Below, in pieces: positions 1 to 4,985 of a DNA stretch of 6,070 nt. The stretch spans positions 1-6,070 of the forward strand of contig URLZ01000063.1 of the NCBI GenBank assembly GCA_900548895.1. Direction: 5' to 3'. Made by a program: the position numbers and the translations under genes. Origin of the DNA: an uncultured Akkermansia sp. (lineage in GTDB: Bacteria; Verrucomicrobiota; Verrucomicrobiia; Verrucomicrobiales; Akkermansiaceae). Within the stretch, counting starts at the first letter, position 1. Each line of letters starts with the position of its first letter. The notes beneath the pieces were generated by a model. The model saw nothing but the letters and a program-made list of their open reading frames with translations. It was not told the origin of the DNA and searched no databases.

Positions 1-3
1 ACG

Positions 4-54
4 GTGCGCATTATTGTCCGCTACGCATATGGTGCGGATTTTTGTCCGCTTACG
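4..54. repeat. Two imperfect direct repeats, possible insertion-sequence end
   Basis: Two copies of a roughly 19-base unit, GTGCGCATTATTGTCCGCT (4-22) and GTGCGGATTTTTGTCCGCT (32-50), start 28 bases apart and match at 17 of 19 positions. The second copy contains the inverted repeat GCGGA/TCCGC. Repeated units of this kind near an edge resemble the multiple transposase-binding repeats at the ends of IS21-family elements. If so, the element body lies left of the window and its tip falls near the CA at 58-59. No transposase gene is visible here, so this is inference. Iterons or an operator array are alternatives. Confidence 0.4.
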
Positions 55-254
55 GTACACGCCGCTCGGAAGCCTCGGAAAGCGACAAGATGCCCTGAGA
101 CCGGCCATGTGCACACCCCGGCCCCCATCGCCCGTGCCGGAACCGCCCTGCCGCCTCCGCTCAGCCTGATTTCGGCAGCAGAGCCCGCCGAGCTCAGCTT
201 GAGAGACGAACGGAGAGCATCCCTTCGAATCCCTCCCGCCGTGCACCGAGCCGT

Positions 255-491
255 TCACTCCTCGTCCTGCGGCAAGGGCGCCAGAGCTTCCGGTTGATCC
301 GGGTGGTTCTGGTCAAAATAGGTGCTGTTGCTGCGGTCATCCTCAAAGGCCTCGCGCACAATGTCCGTCAGCAGCGTATCACAGGAGCTGCAGAGAAGCG
401 GCAGCGCGAGCAGAAGCCCGCGGCACAACGCCGAGCAGGAAGCTGTTCGCCTCGTTAAAAGCTGAGAGAGCAAAAGGAGAGAACCACGCAT
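255..491 (-). CDS. Small putative lipoprotein, function unknown
   Basis: This is a 78-residue protein that I do not recognise. It starts with a long N-terminal region holding several Arg residues, followed by the hydrophobic stretch LLLALPLLCSSC ending at Cys37. That looks like a lipoprotein signal peptide, although the -3 residue is Cys rather than the usual Leu. The mature part is short, acidic and rich in Asp, Glu, Pro and Gln (it ends PQDEE), consistent with an exported, membrane-anchored peptide. The frame is open back to an ATG at 561-563, but a near-consensus promoter at 500-527 lies inside that extension, so the ATG at 489-491 is preferred. A TTG at 426-428 would give a compact signal peptide (CRGLLLALPLLCSSC after the start) behind a leader of about 65 bases. 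No Shine-Dalgarno site precedes either start. The gene reads away from the small RNA upstream. Confidence 0.5.
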   Translation of the reverse strand: MRGSLLLLSQLLTRRTASCSALCRGLLLALPLLCSSCDTLLTDIVREAFEDDRSNSTYFDQNHPDQPEALAPLPQDEE

Positions 492-499
492 GATGATCC

Positions 500-527
500 A
501 TTGTAGCGCAGGACTCTCGGCTGTCAA
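500..527 (-). promoter_or_regulatory. Sigma-70-type promoter of the putative lipoprotein gene
   Basis: On the minus strand, a perfect -35 TTGACA (522-527) is followed by a 16-base spacer and a -10 TACAAT (500-505). Transcription should start near 493-494, only two or three bases before the ATG at 489-491. The transcript would therefore be nearly leaderless, unless translation begins at the internal TTG at 426-428. Confidence 0.7.
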
Positions 528-606
528 CGCTGAAGAGCGCAGCTCTGCCGCTTTACCCCCCACGCGCCCCGGTCATACTGATATCTTTCGCGCCCGGGGG
601 CTCGTT

Positions 607-913
607 TTACAGGGTGCCTGACTGCGGCGCAGCCGCGGGGCTTTCGGCGAGGTCCGCGCCCGGTGCAGGGGGGGGCGAAGCCGCGCGCCGCGCGAGATCG
701 GTGATGGGGGGGGATAGTCGATGAAGAGCCGGAGTGAAGCGTCAGATCCCTTCTGCGCCATCAGCGAGCGAAGCGCCCGAGAGAACACGGGCAAAGCAGC
801 AACCCAAAGCCCGGAAACGCCCCGCGAGCATGTGTCCAACCGTCCGGCAACCGGGCGAGGTGCAGCCGGAATGCCCGCAAACGATCTGCCCCCCTCAAAA
901 AACGCACCTCCAT
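607..913 (-). pseudogene. Fragmentary short reading frames, possible decayed small gene(s)
   Basis: A 50-codon frame runs from ATG at 911-913 to TGA at 761-763. It overlaps, as TGATG, an ATG at 759-761 that opens a second frame starting MAQKGSDASLRLFIDYP. That frame enters a run of eight C (706-713). One extra C would join it to a frame continuing ITDLARRAASPPPAPGADLA and ending at TAA (607-609), whose codons look like those of the real genes nearby. No family is recognised and no Shine-Dalgarno site is seen. The pieces could be a frameshifted small gene, a phase-variable gene or chance. The first ATG directly abuts the U-tract of the small-RNA terminator, which argues against it as a true start. 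Apart from these pieces, the stretch 528-913 shows nothing gene-like. Confidence 0.2.
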
Positions 914-952
914 AAAAGAGAAGTCTTCCCGGGATCCGAAGATCCCGGGAAG
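914..952 (-). terminator. Intrinsic terminator of the small RNA, cUUCGg loop
   Basis: On the minus strand, CTTCCCGGGATC (952-941) and GATCCCGGGAAG (936-925) form a perfect 12-bp stem closed by the loop TTCG, so the tip is the very stable cUUCGg tetraloop. The stem is followed by ACTTCTCTTTT, a broken but U-rich tail. On the plus strand the loop would be CGAA and no T-run follows, so the minus orientation is preferred. Confidence 0.7.
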
Positions 953-1019
953 CCCAACTACCCTATGAATCGGACTTTCAGAGAAGCCCGGGAACCTTTA
1001 CATGTCCGGTTCCTTGGAC
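914..1019 (-). ncRNA. Candidate free-standing small structured RNA (about 106 nt)
   Basis: On the minus strand, a strong promoter (1026-1054) and a strong terminator hairpin (925-952) bracket about 106 bases with no sensible protein; the only ATG at 1001-1003 is followed at once by TAA. The predicted RNA begins with a possible H-type pseudoknot: GUCC (1019-1016) with GGAC (1007-1004), and GGAACC (1013-1008) with GGUUCC (996-991), with loops AA and AUGUAAA. If transcription starts a few bases earlier, GAGCCC (1025-1020) can also pair with GGGCUU (989-984). UUCCCGGG at 994-987 repeats the 5' arm of the terminator (951-944) and could pair with the 3' arm (933-926), giving mutually exclusive folds. 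I do not recognise it as 6S, SRP, tmRNA, RNase P or a known riboswitch. It could be a trans-acting sRNA or an attenuator leader, but no clear gene follows it. Confidence 0.55.
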
Positions 1020-1025
1020 GGGCTC

Positions 1026-1054
1026 ATTCTAGCAGCAGATGCCGTCCGCGTCAA
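1026..1054 (-). promoter_or_regulatory. Sigma-70-type promoter of the small RNA
   Basis: On the minus strand, -35 TTGACG (1049-1054), a 17-base spacer and -10 TAGAAT (1026-1031) match the consensus at 10 of 12 positions with ideal spacing. Transcription should start near 1019. It lies downstream of the C_GCAxxG_C_C gene and its likely terminator, so it serves a separate transcript. Confidence 0.7.
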
Positions 1055-1108
1055 GAAAAAGCACCGAAAAAAGCGCCGAGATTTTCAAAAAACTTCGTCC
1101 TTGGAGCA

Positions 1109-1130
1109 GGAAAGGCCGGCAGAGCCGACC
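1109..1130 (-). terminator. Probable intrinsic terminator after the C_GCAxxG_C_C gene
   Basis: On the minus strand, GGTCGGC (1130-1124), loop TCT and GCCGGCC (1120-1114) pair over 7 bp, including one G-T pair, and TTTCC follows. The hairpin begins two bases after the TGA at 1133-1135. The T-run is short, so termination may be partial. Further T-runs (TTTTTT near 1087) lie downstream. Confidence 0.45.
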
Positions 1131-1132
1131 GC

Positions 1133-1597
1133 TCAGCGCAGATCTGGGTGGCTTCCGTTGAGCAACTCAGCCGCCTGTCGGGCGCAAAAGGCAATGCAGC
1201 GCTCGCAGGGACGAGCCTCATAATAAGCCGCCGTGCGGGCCGAAGGCGTCGAGCTCTCCTCGCAGTCCTCCGGGAGCTGCAGCAGCTCGCGGCAGCTCAG
1301 CGTGCCGAACTCTGCGCGGAAGCGCCCCGCCAAACGCCGCACCAAGCTATAGATGCGCTCCTTGCCCTCCACACTGCCCTCCGTATTGCCGCAGCAATGC
1401 CCCGCCACCATGCACAGCGACGAGAAGGCACCACAGGTGCCGCGCATGCGCCCGAGACCGGCCCCGAAGGCCGAGCTGAGGCGCAGCGCCTCCGGCCTGC
1501 TCATCCCCAGCGCCTCGGCAAAGGGCGCCAGCACCGATTGAGCGCAGCTGTATCCTTGGTGAAAGGTATCGAGAGCATCTTGAGGGGCAGAGTTCAT
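1133..1597 (-). CDS. C_GCAxxG_C_C family protein
   Basis: This 154-residue protein carries the landmarks of the C_GCAxxG_C_C family (related to the split-Soret cytochrome group). They are GYSCAQSV with Cys18, the Gly-rich segment GLGRMRGTCGAFSSLCMVAG with Cys55 and Cys62, CRELL with Cys102, and RPCERCIAFCARQAAELL with Cys131, Cys134 and Cys138. The ordered Cys residues suggest metal, cluster or heme binding and a redox role, but the family has no settled function. There is no signal peptide, so it is probably cytoplasmic. The length is typical. The ATG at 1595-1597 sits just before the conserved region, but has no Shine-Dalgarno site. The gene lies 137 bases downstream of the zinc-knuckle gene on the same strand, separated by a pyrimidine-rich leader with no clear promoter, so cotranscription is possible. 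The cysteine pattern gives a firm family assignment; the function stays open. Confidence 0.85.
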   Translation of the reverse strand: MNSAPQDALDTFHQGYSCAQSVLAPFAEALGMSRPEALRLSSAFGAGLGRMRGTCGAFSSLCMVAGHCCGNTEGSVEGKERIYSLVRRLAGRFRAEFGTLSCRELLQLPEDCEESSTPSARTAAYYEARPCERCIAFCARQAAELLNGSHPDLR

Positions 1598-1611
1598 GAC
1601 AGGAACATCAG

Positions 1612-1720
1612 GTGAGAAAGGTGAAGAACAGGCGAAAGGTGAAGGTCAGGGCAGGGGGGAGAACCGAAAAAGGAGAGAAAAAGGAAAAAGAGACCGAGAG
1701 AGAAAAGCGGAGCGGGCGGC
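1612..1720. repeat. Homopurine tract with an 18-bp tandem repeat
   Basis: The plus strand is almost all A and G for about 105 bases; the minus-strand transcript is correspondingly U/C-rich and G-poor. Within it GAAAGGTGAAGAACAGGC (1616-1633) is followed directly by GAAAGGTGAAGGTCAGGG (1634-1651), sharing 14 of 18 bases. The tract fills the gap between the zinc-knuckle gene and the C_GCAxxG_C_C start. Possible roles are a Rho-loading (rut-like) site, a ribosome standby site for a gene without a Shine-Dalgarno sequence, or a triplex-forming mirror tract. None is shown. Confidence 0.6.
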
Positions 1721-1734
1721 TCTCTACAACCGCA

Positions 1735-2691
1735 TCAGGCCGGCGCCCCGGCCTCCGCCGTCCGCGCAGCCGGACGCATCAGATTGGAGGCCAGATTGAG
1801 GCAGAACCACGGATCCAGCCCCGAGAAAAAGAGCAGGGACTCATCCCTCCCCTCTCGGAAGCTGACGCCCGCCCGGCAGGGCAGAACCTCCGTCAGCCCC
1901 GCATAGGGAAGTCGCAGCTGCTGCGTCGGCGACGCGAAATACAGCGCCTTGTCACTCAGCGCGGCCAAGCCCTGGCCCAGCGGCTGAAGCCCCTTTTCAT
2001 CCGGCGGCGGCGCGTCGCAGCAGTCCACGGGGTAATAGATGCCGCGCCCCATGGGGCGACCCTCCCTCGTGCAGGGGCAGGGCGTCGGGGCACCCGACTG
2101 AGAGGTCGTCTGAGAATCTGCCTGAGAAACGCCCGGCTGAGAGCCCTCTTCCGGGGACGCCCCTCGCCGCGCAGCCGGCGCCGCCGGAAGCTCCTGCCGG
2201 CAGCAAAGCACATTGCCGGCCAGCCAGAGCAGCGTCTCCCCCGCCTGCAACTCCACCGGAATATCGCCCTCCGTCGTGAGGCGGCACTGGGGCGGACTCC
2301 CCGCCAGCAAATCGCGGAGAATCTGCGCCTGCACGAGGCGCTCCAAGCTGTGGTGGGCATTCAGCAGACTCTGCGGCAGCCCGGTGTAATCAATGAAGCG
2401 GGCAATGAGCTCATTCTCCTCCGGCGAAATCGGCCCCACGCGCAGGTATCGCAGAATCGCCGCATCGAGCGCCTCCGCGCAAGCGGCACCCAGAGCCGCC
2501 TCATCCAAGCGCCCCTCGCGGCAGAGCCGCATGATGCTCTCATGCTGCTCACTCACCTCGCGACCCTCCTCAAAGCAGACTCGGAGCAAATCAAGAAGTT
2601 GCTGCCGGGCTTGCTCAAACCGGCGGAGACATTCCCGATGAGCGCTGCGGAACAGACCGGCGCTGCGGTGACAGAATTGACAGATTCCCAT
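1735..2691 (-). CDS. Zinc-knuckle protein with C-terminal PH/GRAM-like domain
   Basis: This 318-residue protein has an N-terminal CxxC-x10-HxxC zinc knuckle (Cys4, Cys7, His18, Cys21), then a helical region (about 22-130). The segment LQAGETLLWLAGNVLCC (149-164) is followed by a Ser/Gln/Pro-rich linker (about 172-212). The C-terminal part (GRGIYY at 216-221, then LAALSDKALYFASPTQQLRLPYAGLTEV, with DPWFCLNLASNLM near the end; about 216-305) resembles small bacterial PH/GRAM-like domains, which have the form G-x-L-x-x-T-x-x-x-x-x-F followed by a strand-rich stretch. No enzyme motif is visible, so a binding or adaptor role is inferred. The frame opens at 2931, but the ATG at 2689-2691 is chosen because the zinc knuckle starts there and a good promoter lies at 2755-2783, inside the longer frame. 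No Shine-Dalgarno site is present. The gene is divergent from mrr across 285 bases, which raises but does not prove a defence link. Confidence 0.65.
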   Translation of the reverse strand: MGICQFCHRSAGLFRSAHRECLRRFEQARQQLLDLLRVCFEEGREVSEQHESIMRLCREGRLDEAALGAACAEALDAAILRYLRVGPISPEENELIARFIDYTGLPQSLLNAHHSLERLVQAQILRDLLAGSPPQCRLTTEGDIPVELQAGETLLWLAGNVLCCRQELPAAPAARRGASPEEGSQPGVSQADSQTTSQSGAPTPCPCTREGRPMGRGIYYPVDCCDAPPPDEKGLQPLGQGLAALSDKALYFASPTQQLRLPYAGLTEVLPCRAGVSFREGRDESLLFFSGLDPWFCLNLASNLMRPAARTAEAGAPA

Positions 2692-2754
2692 GATGAACAG
2701 CTTGCAGAGTACGTGGCGCGAACGAAGCGCGGCGGACAGATGAGGCGGAGCCGT

Positions 2755-2783
2755 ATCGTAGCAGGTTTTCACACCCGTGGCAA
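2755..2783 (-). promoter_or_regulatory. Sigma-70-type promoter of the zinc-knuckle gene
   Basis: On the minus strand, -35 TTGCCA (2778-2783), a 17-base spacer and -10 TACGAT (2755-2760) form a good sigma-70 promoter. Transcription would start near 2748, leaving a leader of about 57 bases before the ATG at 2689-2691. This placement excludes the longer reading frame that opens at 2931. Confidence 0.6.
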
Positions 2784-2812
2784 GTGGTGATTGTGCCCGC
2801 TGACGGGGAAAA

Positions 2813-2847
2813 CCCGTGCATGACACACTGCCGGGTATGCACAAGGG
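2813..2847. promoter_or_regulatory. Operator-like inverted repeat between divergent genes
   Basis: GTGCAT (2816-2821) and ATGCAC (2837-2842) form a perfect 6-bp inverted repeat with a 15-base spacer. CCC (2813-2815) and GGG (2845-2847) can extend it past two unpaired A. A second imperfect inverted repeat, GGAA(A)CAA / TTGTTCC, lies at 2883-2899 and overlaps the candidate mrr -35. Both sit between the divergent promoters, where a shared regulator could bind. Neither flanking gene encodes an obvious helix-turn-helix repressor. Confidence 0.3.
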
Positions 2848-2892
2848 CGAAACCGCCGCTCGATGCCCCTTCCTCCGGCACGGGAAACAAAC

Positions 2893-2920
2893 TTGTTCCG
2901 ACACGGAAAACTTGTACGAG
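2893..2920 (+). promoter_or_regulatory. Weak candidate promoter for mrr
   Basis: TTGTTC (2893-2898), a 16-base spacer and TACGAG (2915-2920) are the best plus-strand match upstream of mrr, but they are a modest fit to the sigma-70 consensus. The TTGACT at 2938-2943 has no suitable -10 behind it. Transcription from this candidate would start near 2927, giving a leader of about 50 bases. Confidence 0.25.
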
Positions 2921-2976
2921 CGCGTGGACACTTTTCCTTGACTTCACCCGACTGCTTGTGAGAAGCTCAGAGAGTG

Positions 2977-3966
2977 ATGAGCAATCCCTCTGCCGAAGAC
3001 CTCCCCAAGTATGACGAAATGTACCGCGACTTCCTCACCAGCCTGGAGGACGGCACGCCGCGGCGCCTCAGTGAAATAGCCGACGCCATTCGCCGAATGC
3101 GAGGCATCCCTGAAGATCTGGCCCGCCTCACCTATCCCGGCGGCGGCAACATCTTCAAAGGTCGCGTCGGATGGATCAAAACCTACCTCAAAAAGGCCGG
3201 ACTCATCGAGCAGCCGGGGCGCGGCGTCTCGCGCATCACCCCCGAAGGGCTCAAAGTCTTGCAAAGCCCCGCCCCCATCACCAACGAACTCCTCGATCGC
3301 TACCCGGCGTTCCACAACTTCCGCTTCAACCGCTTGAAGCCGGCAGAGGCGACAGACACGGATCCGAGCGCGCCGGGAGACGGCAGCCATCCCGACAGCG
3401 GGCCCGCGGCGAGCGCCTGTCCGGACGAATCCGGCCTCACCCCGCAGGAAACCATCGAAAGCGTCATGCAGACCCTGCATGAACACCTCATCCGCGAACT
3501 TCAGGAGCGCCTCCTCGCCCTCGACCCCTACGACTTCGAGCGCCTCGTCATCAAACTGCTCCTGCACATGGGGTACGGCACCCGCGAGCCCGGCTGCAGC
3601 ATCCTGACGAGCAAAAGCAATGACGAAGGCATCGACGGCATCATTGCCGAAGACAAACTCGGCTTCAGCCACATCTACATTCAAGCCAAGCGCTGGAAAG
3701 ACACCAGCATCGGGCGGCCTGAGCTCCAACGCTTCGTCGGAGCCCTCACCGGCAAAGGCGCAACCAAGGGACTCTTCATCACCACCGCCGACTTCAGCGA
3801 AAGCGCTCAGCGCTACGCCCGCGAACAGCACGCATGCCGCATCGTCCTCGTCAGCGGCCGCAAACTCGCCGAACTCATGATCGAGTATAACATCGGCGTC
3901 TCCGTCGAGACAAGCTACGAAATCAAGCGCATTGACAACGACTTCTTCGACGAAGACGCCACCTGA
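2977..3966 (+). CDS. mrr: Mrr-type restriction endonuclease
   Basis: This is a type IV-like restriction enzyme that family knowledge says cuts foreign, usually methylated, DNA in the cytoplasm. Counted from the GTG at 2974, the N-terminal region (about 13-120) is the winged-helix Mrr_N DNA-binding part. It is followed by a charged, low-complexity linker (about 122-158). The C-terminal catalytic domain (about 180-300) begins DPYDFERLVIKLLLHMGYG (Glu189) and has the PD-(D/E)xK-like core: SNDEGIDGII with Asp221, then YIQAKRW with Gln237 and Lys239, then ELQRFVGALTGKGATKGLFI. All expected catalytic residues are present and the length (329 aa) is normal. GTG (2974) and ATG (2977) are adjacent; the ATG is preferred, with only a weak AGAGAG ahead of it. 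No methyltransferase or specificity gene is nearby, which fits a solitary type IV enzyme. It is divergent from the zinc-knuckle gene. No clear terminator follows. Confidence 0.9.
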   Translation: MSNPSAEDLPKYDEMYRDFLTSLEDGTPRRLSEIADAIRRMRGIPEDLARLTYPGGGNIFKGRVGWIKTYLKKAGLIEQPGRGVSRITPEGLKVLQSPAPITNELLDRYPAFHNFRFNRLKPAEATDTDPSAPGDGSHPDSGPAASACPDESGLTPQETIESVMQTLHEHLIRELQERLLALDPYDFERLVIKLLLHMGYGTREPGCSILTSKSNDEGIDGIIAEDKLGFSHIYIQAKRWKDTSIGRPELQRFVGALTGKGATKGLFITTADFSESAQRYAREQHACRIVLVSGRKLAELMIEYNIGVSVETSYEIKRIDNDFFDEDAT

Positions 3967-4238
3967 GAGCCTCGGCGCACACCCCGCTCGCCCCCTTCCT
4001 CCCCAGCTCCCACGGCCGCGCGAGCCGCCCCCGCCGCTCCAACTCAATCACGGCAGATGCTCCCTCTGACTCAGACTCGGCCGCGCGCGTGCCAGGCCCC
4101 ACCTCGGCGCCGCGTTGAAGCACCCCCACAGCCCGCTCTCGAGACCCGCCCGAGGCGATGACCTCGCCCCCCCGCGCACCACCTCGCTCAGCCGGCGGAA
4201 AAAGACCGATCACGCCCCGCCGGAAGCCAACTTTGCAC

Positions 4239-4267
4239 TTGACATCGGGGCCTCCCCCTGCTATATA
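4239..4267 (+). promoter_or_regulatory. Sigma-70-type promoter of nuoA
   Basis: A perfect -35 TTGACA (4239-4244), an optimal 17-base spacer and -10 TATATA (4262-4267) form one of the strongest promoters in the window. Transcription should start near 4274, leaving only about seven bases before the ATG at 4281, too few for a Shine-Dalgarno site. An inverted repeat, CCGGCG (4192-4197) and CGCCGG (4218-4223), ends 15 bases upstream of the -35 and could be regulatory. Confidence 0.75.
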
Positions 4268-4280
4268 CAGCTCAACCGCC

Positions 4281-4673
4281 ATGCTCCAAGAATATTTCTC
4301 AGCTTTGATCCAAGTGTGCGCCGGCTTCGGCTTCGCCGGCCTCATCATCGTGCTCAGCCTCATCTTCGGCCGCCGCGCCAAACTGAGAAACCCCACGAAC
4401 ATCCCCTACGAATGCGGCAACGTGCCCGAGGGAGACGGCTGCCCCGGCTTCTTCTCGATCAAGTACTACATGGTCGCCATCCTCTTCCTCGTCTTTGACC
4501 TCGAAGTCATCTTCCTCTACCCTTGGGCTCTCGGCTTCCAGGACCTCGTCCTCAACAACGGCGAAGCCTTCGCCTCCATGACCATCTTCATCGCCGTGCT
4601 GATGTTCGCCTATCTCTACGCCGTGGGCAAAGGCGTCATCACTTGGCACCGCAACCCCAACCCCCGTCGCTGA
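4281..4673 (+). CDS. nuoA: NADH-quinone oxidoreductase subunit A
   Basis: This is a membrane-arm subunit of respiratory complex I, helping to form the quinone-site region at the junction with the peripheral arm. The 130-residue length is typical. Three membrane helices are visible (about 7-29, 62-83 and 98-117). The signature segments are YECG (43-46) in the cytoplasmic loop and FSIKYYMVAILFLVFDLEVI (58-77) leading to FLYPWA, with the conserved Asp and Glu of FDLE. The frame opens upstream at 4158, but the promoter at 4239-4267 and the family's usual N-terminus fix the start at 4281. The near-absence of a leader means initiation probably does not use a Shine-Dalgarno site. A strong terminator follows the stop codon, and neither nuoB nor any other nuo gene is adjacent. 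This gene therefore appears to be a single-gene unit detached from the usual nuo operon, with the rest of complex I elsewhere in the genome. Confidence 0.95.
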   Translation: MLQEYFSALIQVCAGFGFAGLIIVLSLIFGRRAKLRNPTNIPYECGNVPEGDGCPGFFSIKYYMVAILFLVFDLEVIFLYPWALGFQDLVLNNGEAFASMTIFIAVLMFAYLYAVGKGVITWHRNPNPRR

Positions 4674-4695
4674 GGCTGAGACCATCCCCTTGCTG

Positions 4696-4732
4696 AAAAG
4701 CTCTGCCGAAGTGGCTTCGGCAGAGCTTTTTT
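4696..4732 (+). terminator. Strong intrinsic terminator after nuoA
   Basis: GCTCTGCCGAAG (4700-4711), loop TGG and CTTCGGCAGAGC (4715-4726) form a perfect 12-bp stem followed by six T (4727-4732). Preceding A residues (4696-4699) can extend the stem and give some terminator activity on the other strand. It ends the nuoA transcript 23 bases after its stop codon and separates it from metH. Confidence 0.92.
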
Positions 4733-4861
4733 CATCCCACCCCTCGACCACCTTTTTACCCCTCCTGCGCCGTTCACCTCGATCCCGTCCCCGAGCTCAG
4801 CCGACAGCCCCCGCACGCGCCCGCAACTGAAATCCCCGCCGCCGCGCCGCCCGGCCACCCC

Positions 4862-4917
4862 GAGCAGACTACCAAGAGCAGACCTCCCTGAGCCGACCAC
4901 CAAAAGCCACACACTCC
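4862..4917. repeat. Degenerate 14-bp tandem repeat upstream of metH
   Basis: Units GAGCAGACTACCAA (4862-4875), GAGCAGACCTCCCT (4876-4889) and GAGCCGACCACCAA (4890-4903) follow in exact 14-base register; AAGCCACACACTCC (4904-4917) is a weaker fourth. Another GACTACC lies at 4922-4928. They sit about 70-125 bases before metH in a C-rich, G-poor gap (4733-4985) that otherwise holds no clear promoter, cobalamin riboswitch or gene. They may be protein-binding sites or simple low-complexity drift. Confidence 0.45.
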
Positions 4918-4985
4918 CGCCGACTACCCCGCGCGCCCAGCGCCCCGCTTTTCCGCCTCAACACCATCCCCCACACCTTAACACC

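Noticed and set aside
218..245. TTCGAATCCCTCCCGCC resembling a tRNA T-arm and 3' end
   Set aside because: The bases before TTCGAAT (ATCCC) cannot pair with those after it, and no anticodon or D arm lies upstream. At most it is a chance match or an old attachment-site scar.
721..915. Plus-strand 64-codon frame with a G-rich run as possible ribosome site and a hairpin soon after its stop
   Set aside because: The composition looks like an antisense frame and no family is recognised. The hairpin is better explained as the minus-strand small-RNA terminator, because its UUCG loop and U-rich tail exist only on that strand.
1612..2790. Long plus-strand open frame opposite the zinc-knuckle gene
   Set aside because: It is Arg-rich antisense sequence. 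The minus-strand frame has a zinc knuckle, a PH-like domain and a good promoter.
3640..3700. SNDEGIDG in Mrr in place of the SGDGGIDG form as a possible active-site defect
   Set aside because: The catalytic Asp, Gln and Lys are all kept, and I believe this variant is common in the family, so activity is not in doubt on this basis.
2944..4047. Long minus-strand open frame opposite mrr
   Set aside because: It is an antisense shadow of mrr caused by high third-position GC. The protein is a low-complexity mix of Ala, Gly, Val and Glu without family features.
4158..4280. N-terminal extension of nuoA
   Set aside because: It is Pro/Arg-rich, unlike any NuoA, and a consensus promoter at 4239-4267 lies within it.
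4733..4985. Cobalamin riboswitch upstream of metH
   Set aside because: No B12-box-like sequence or matching helices were seen in this C-rich gap.
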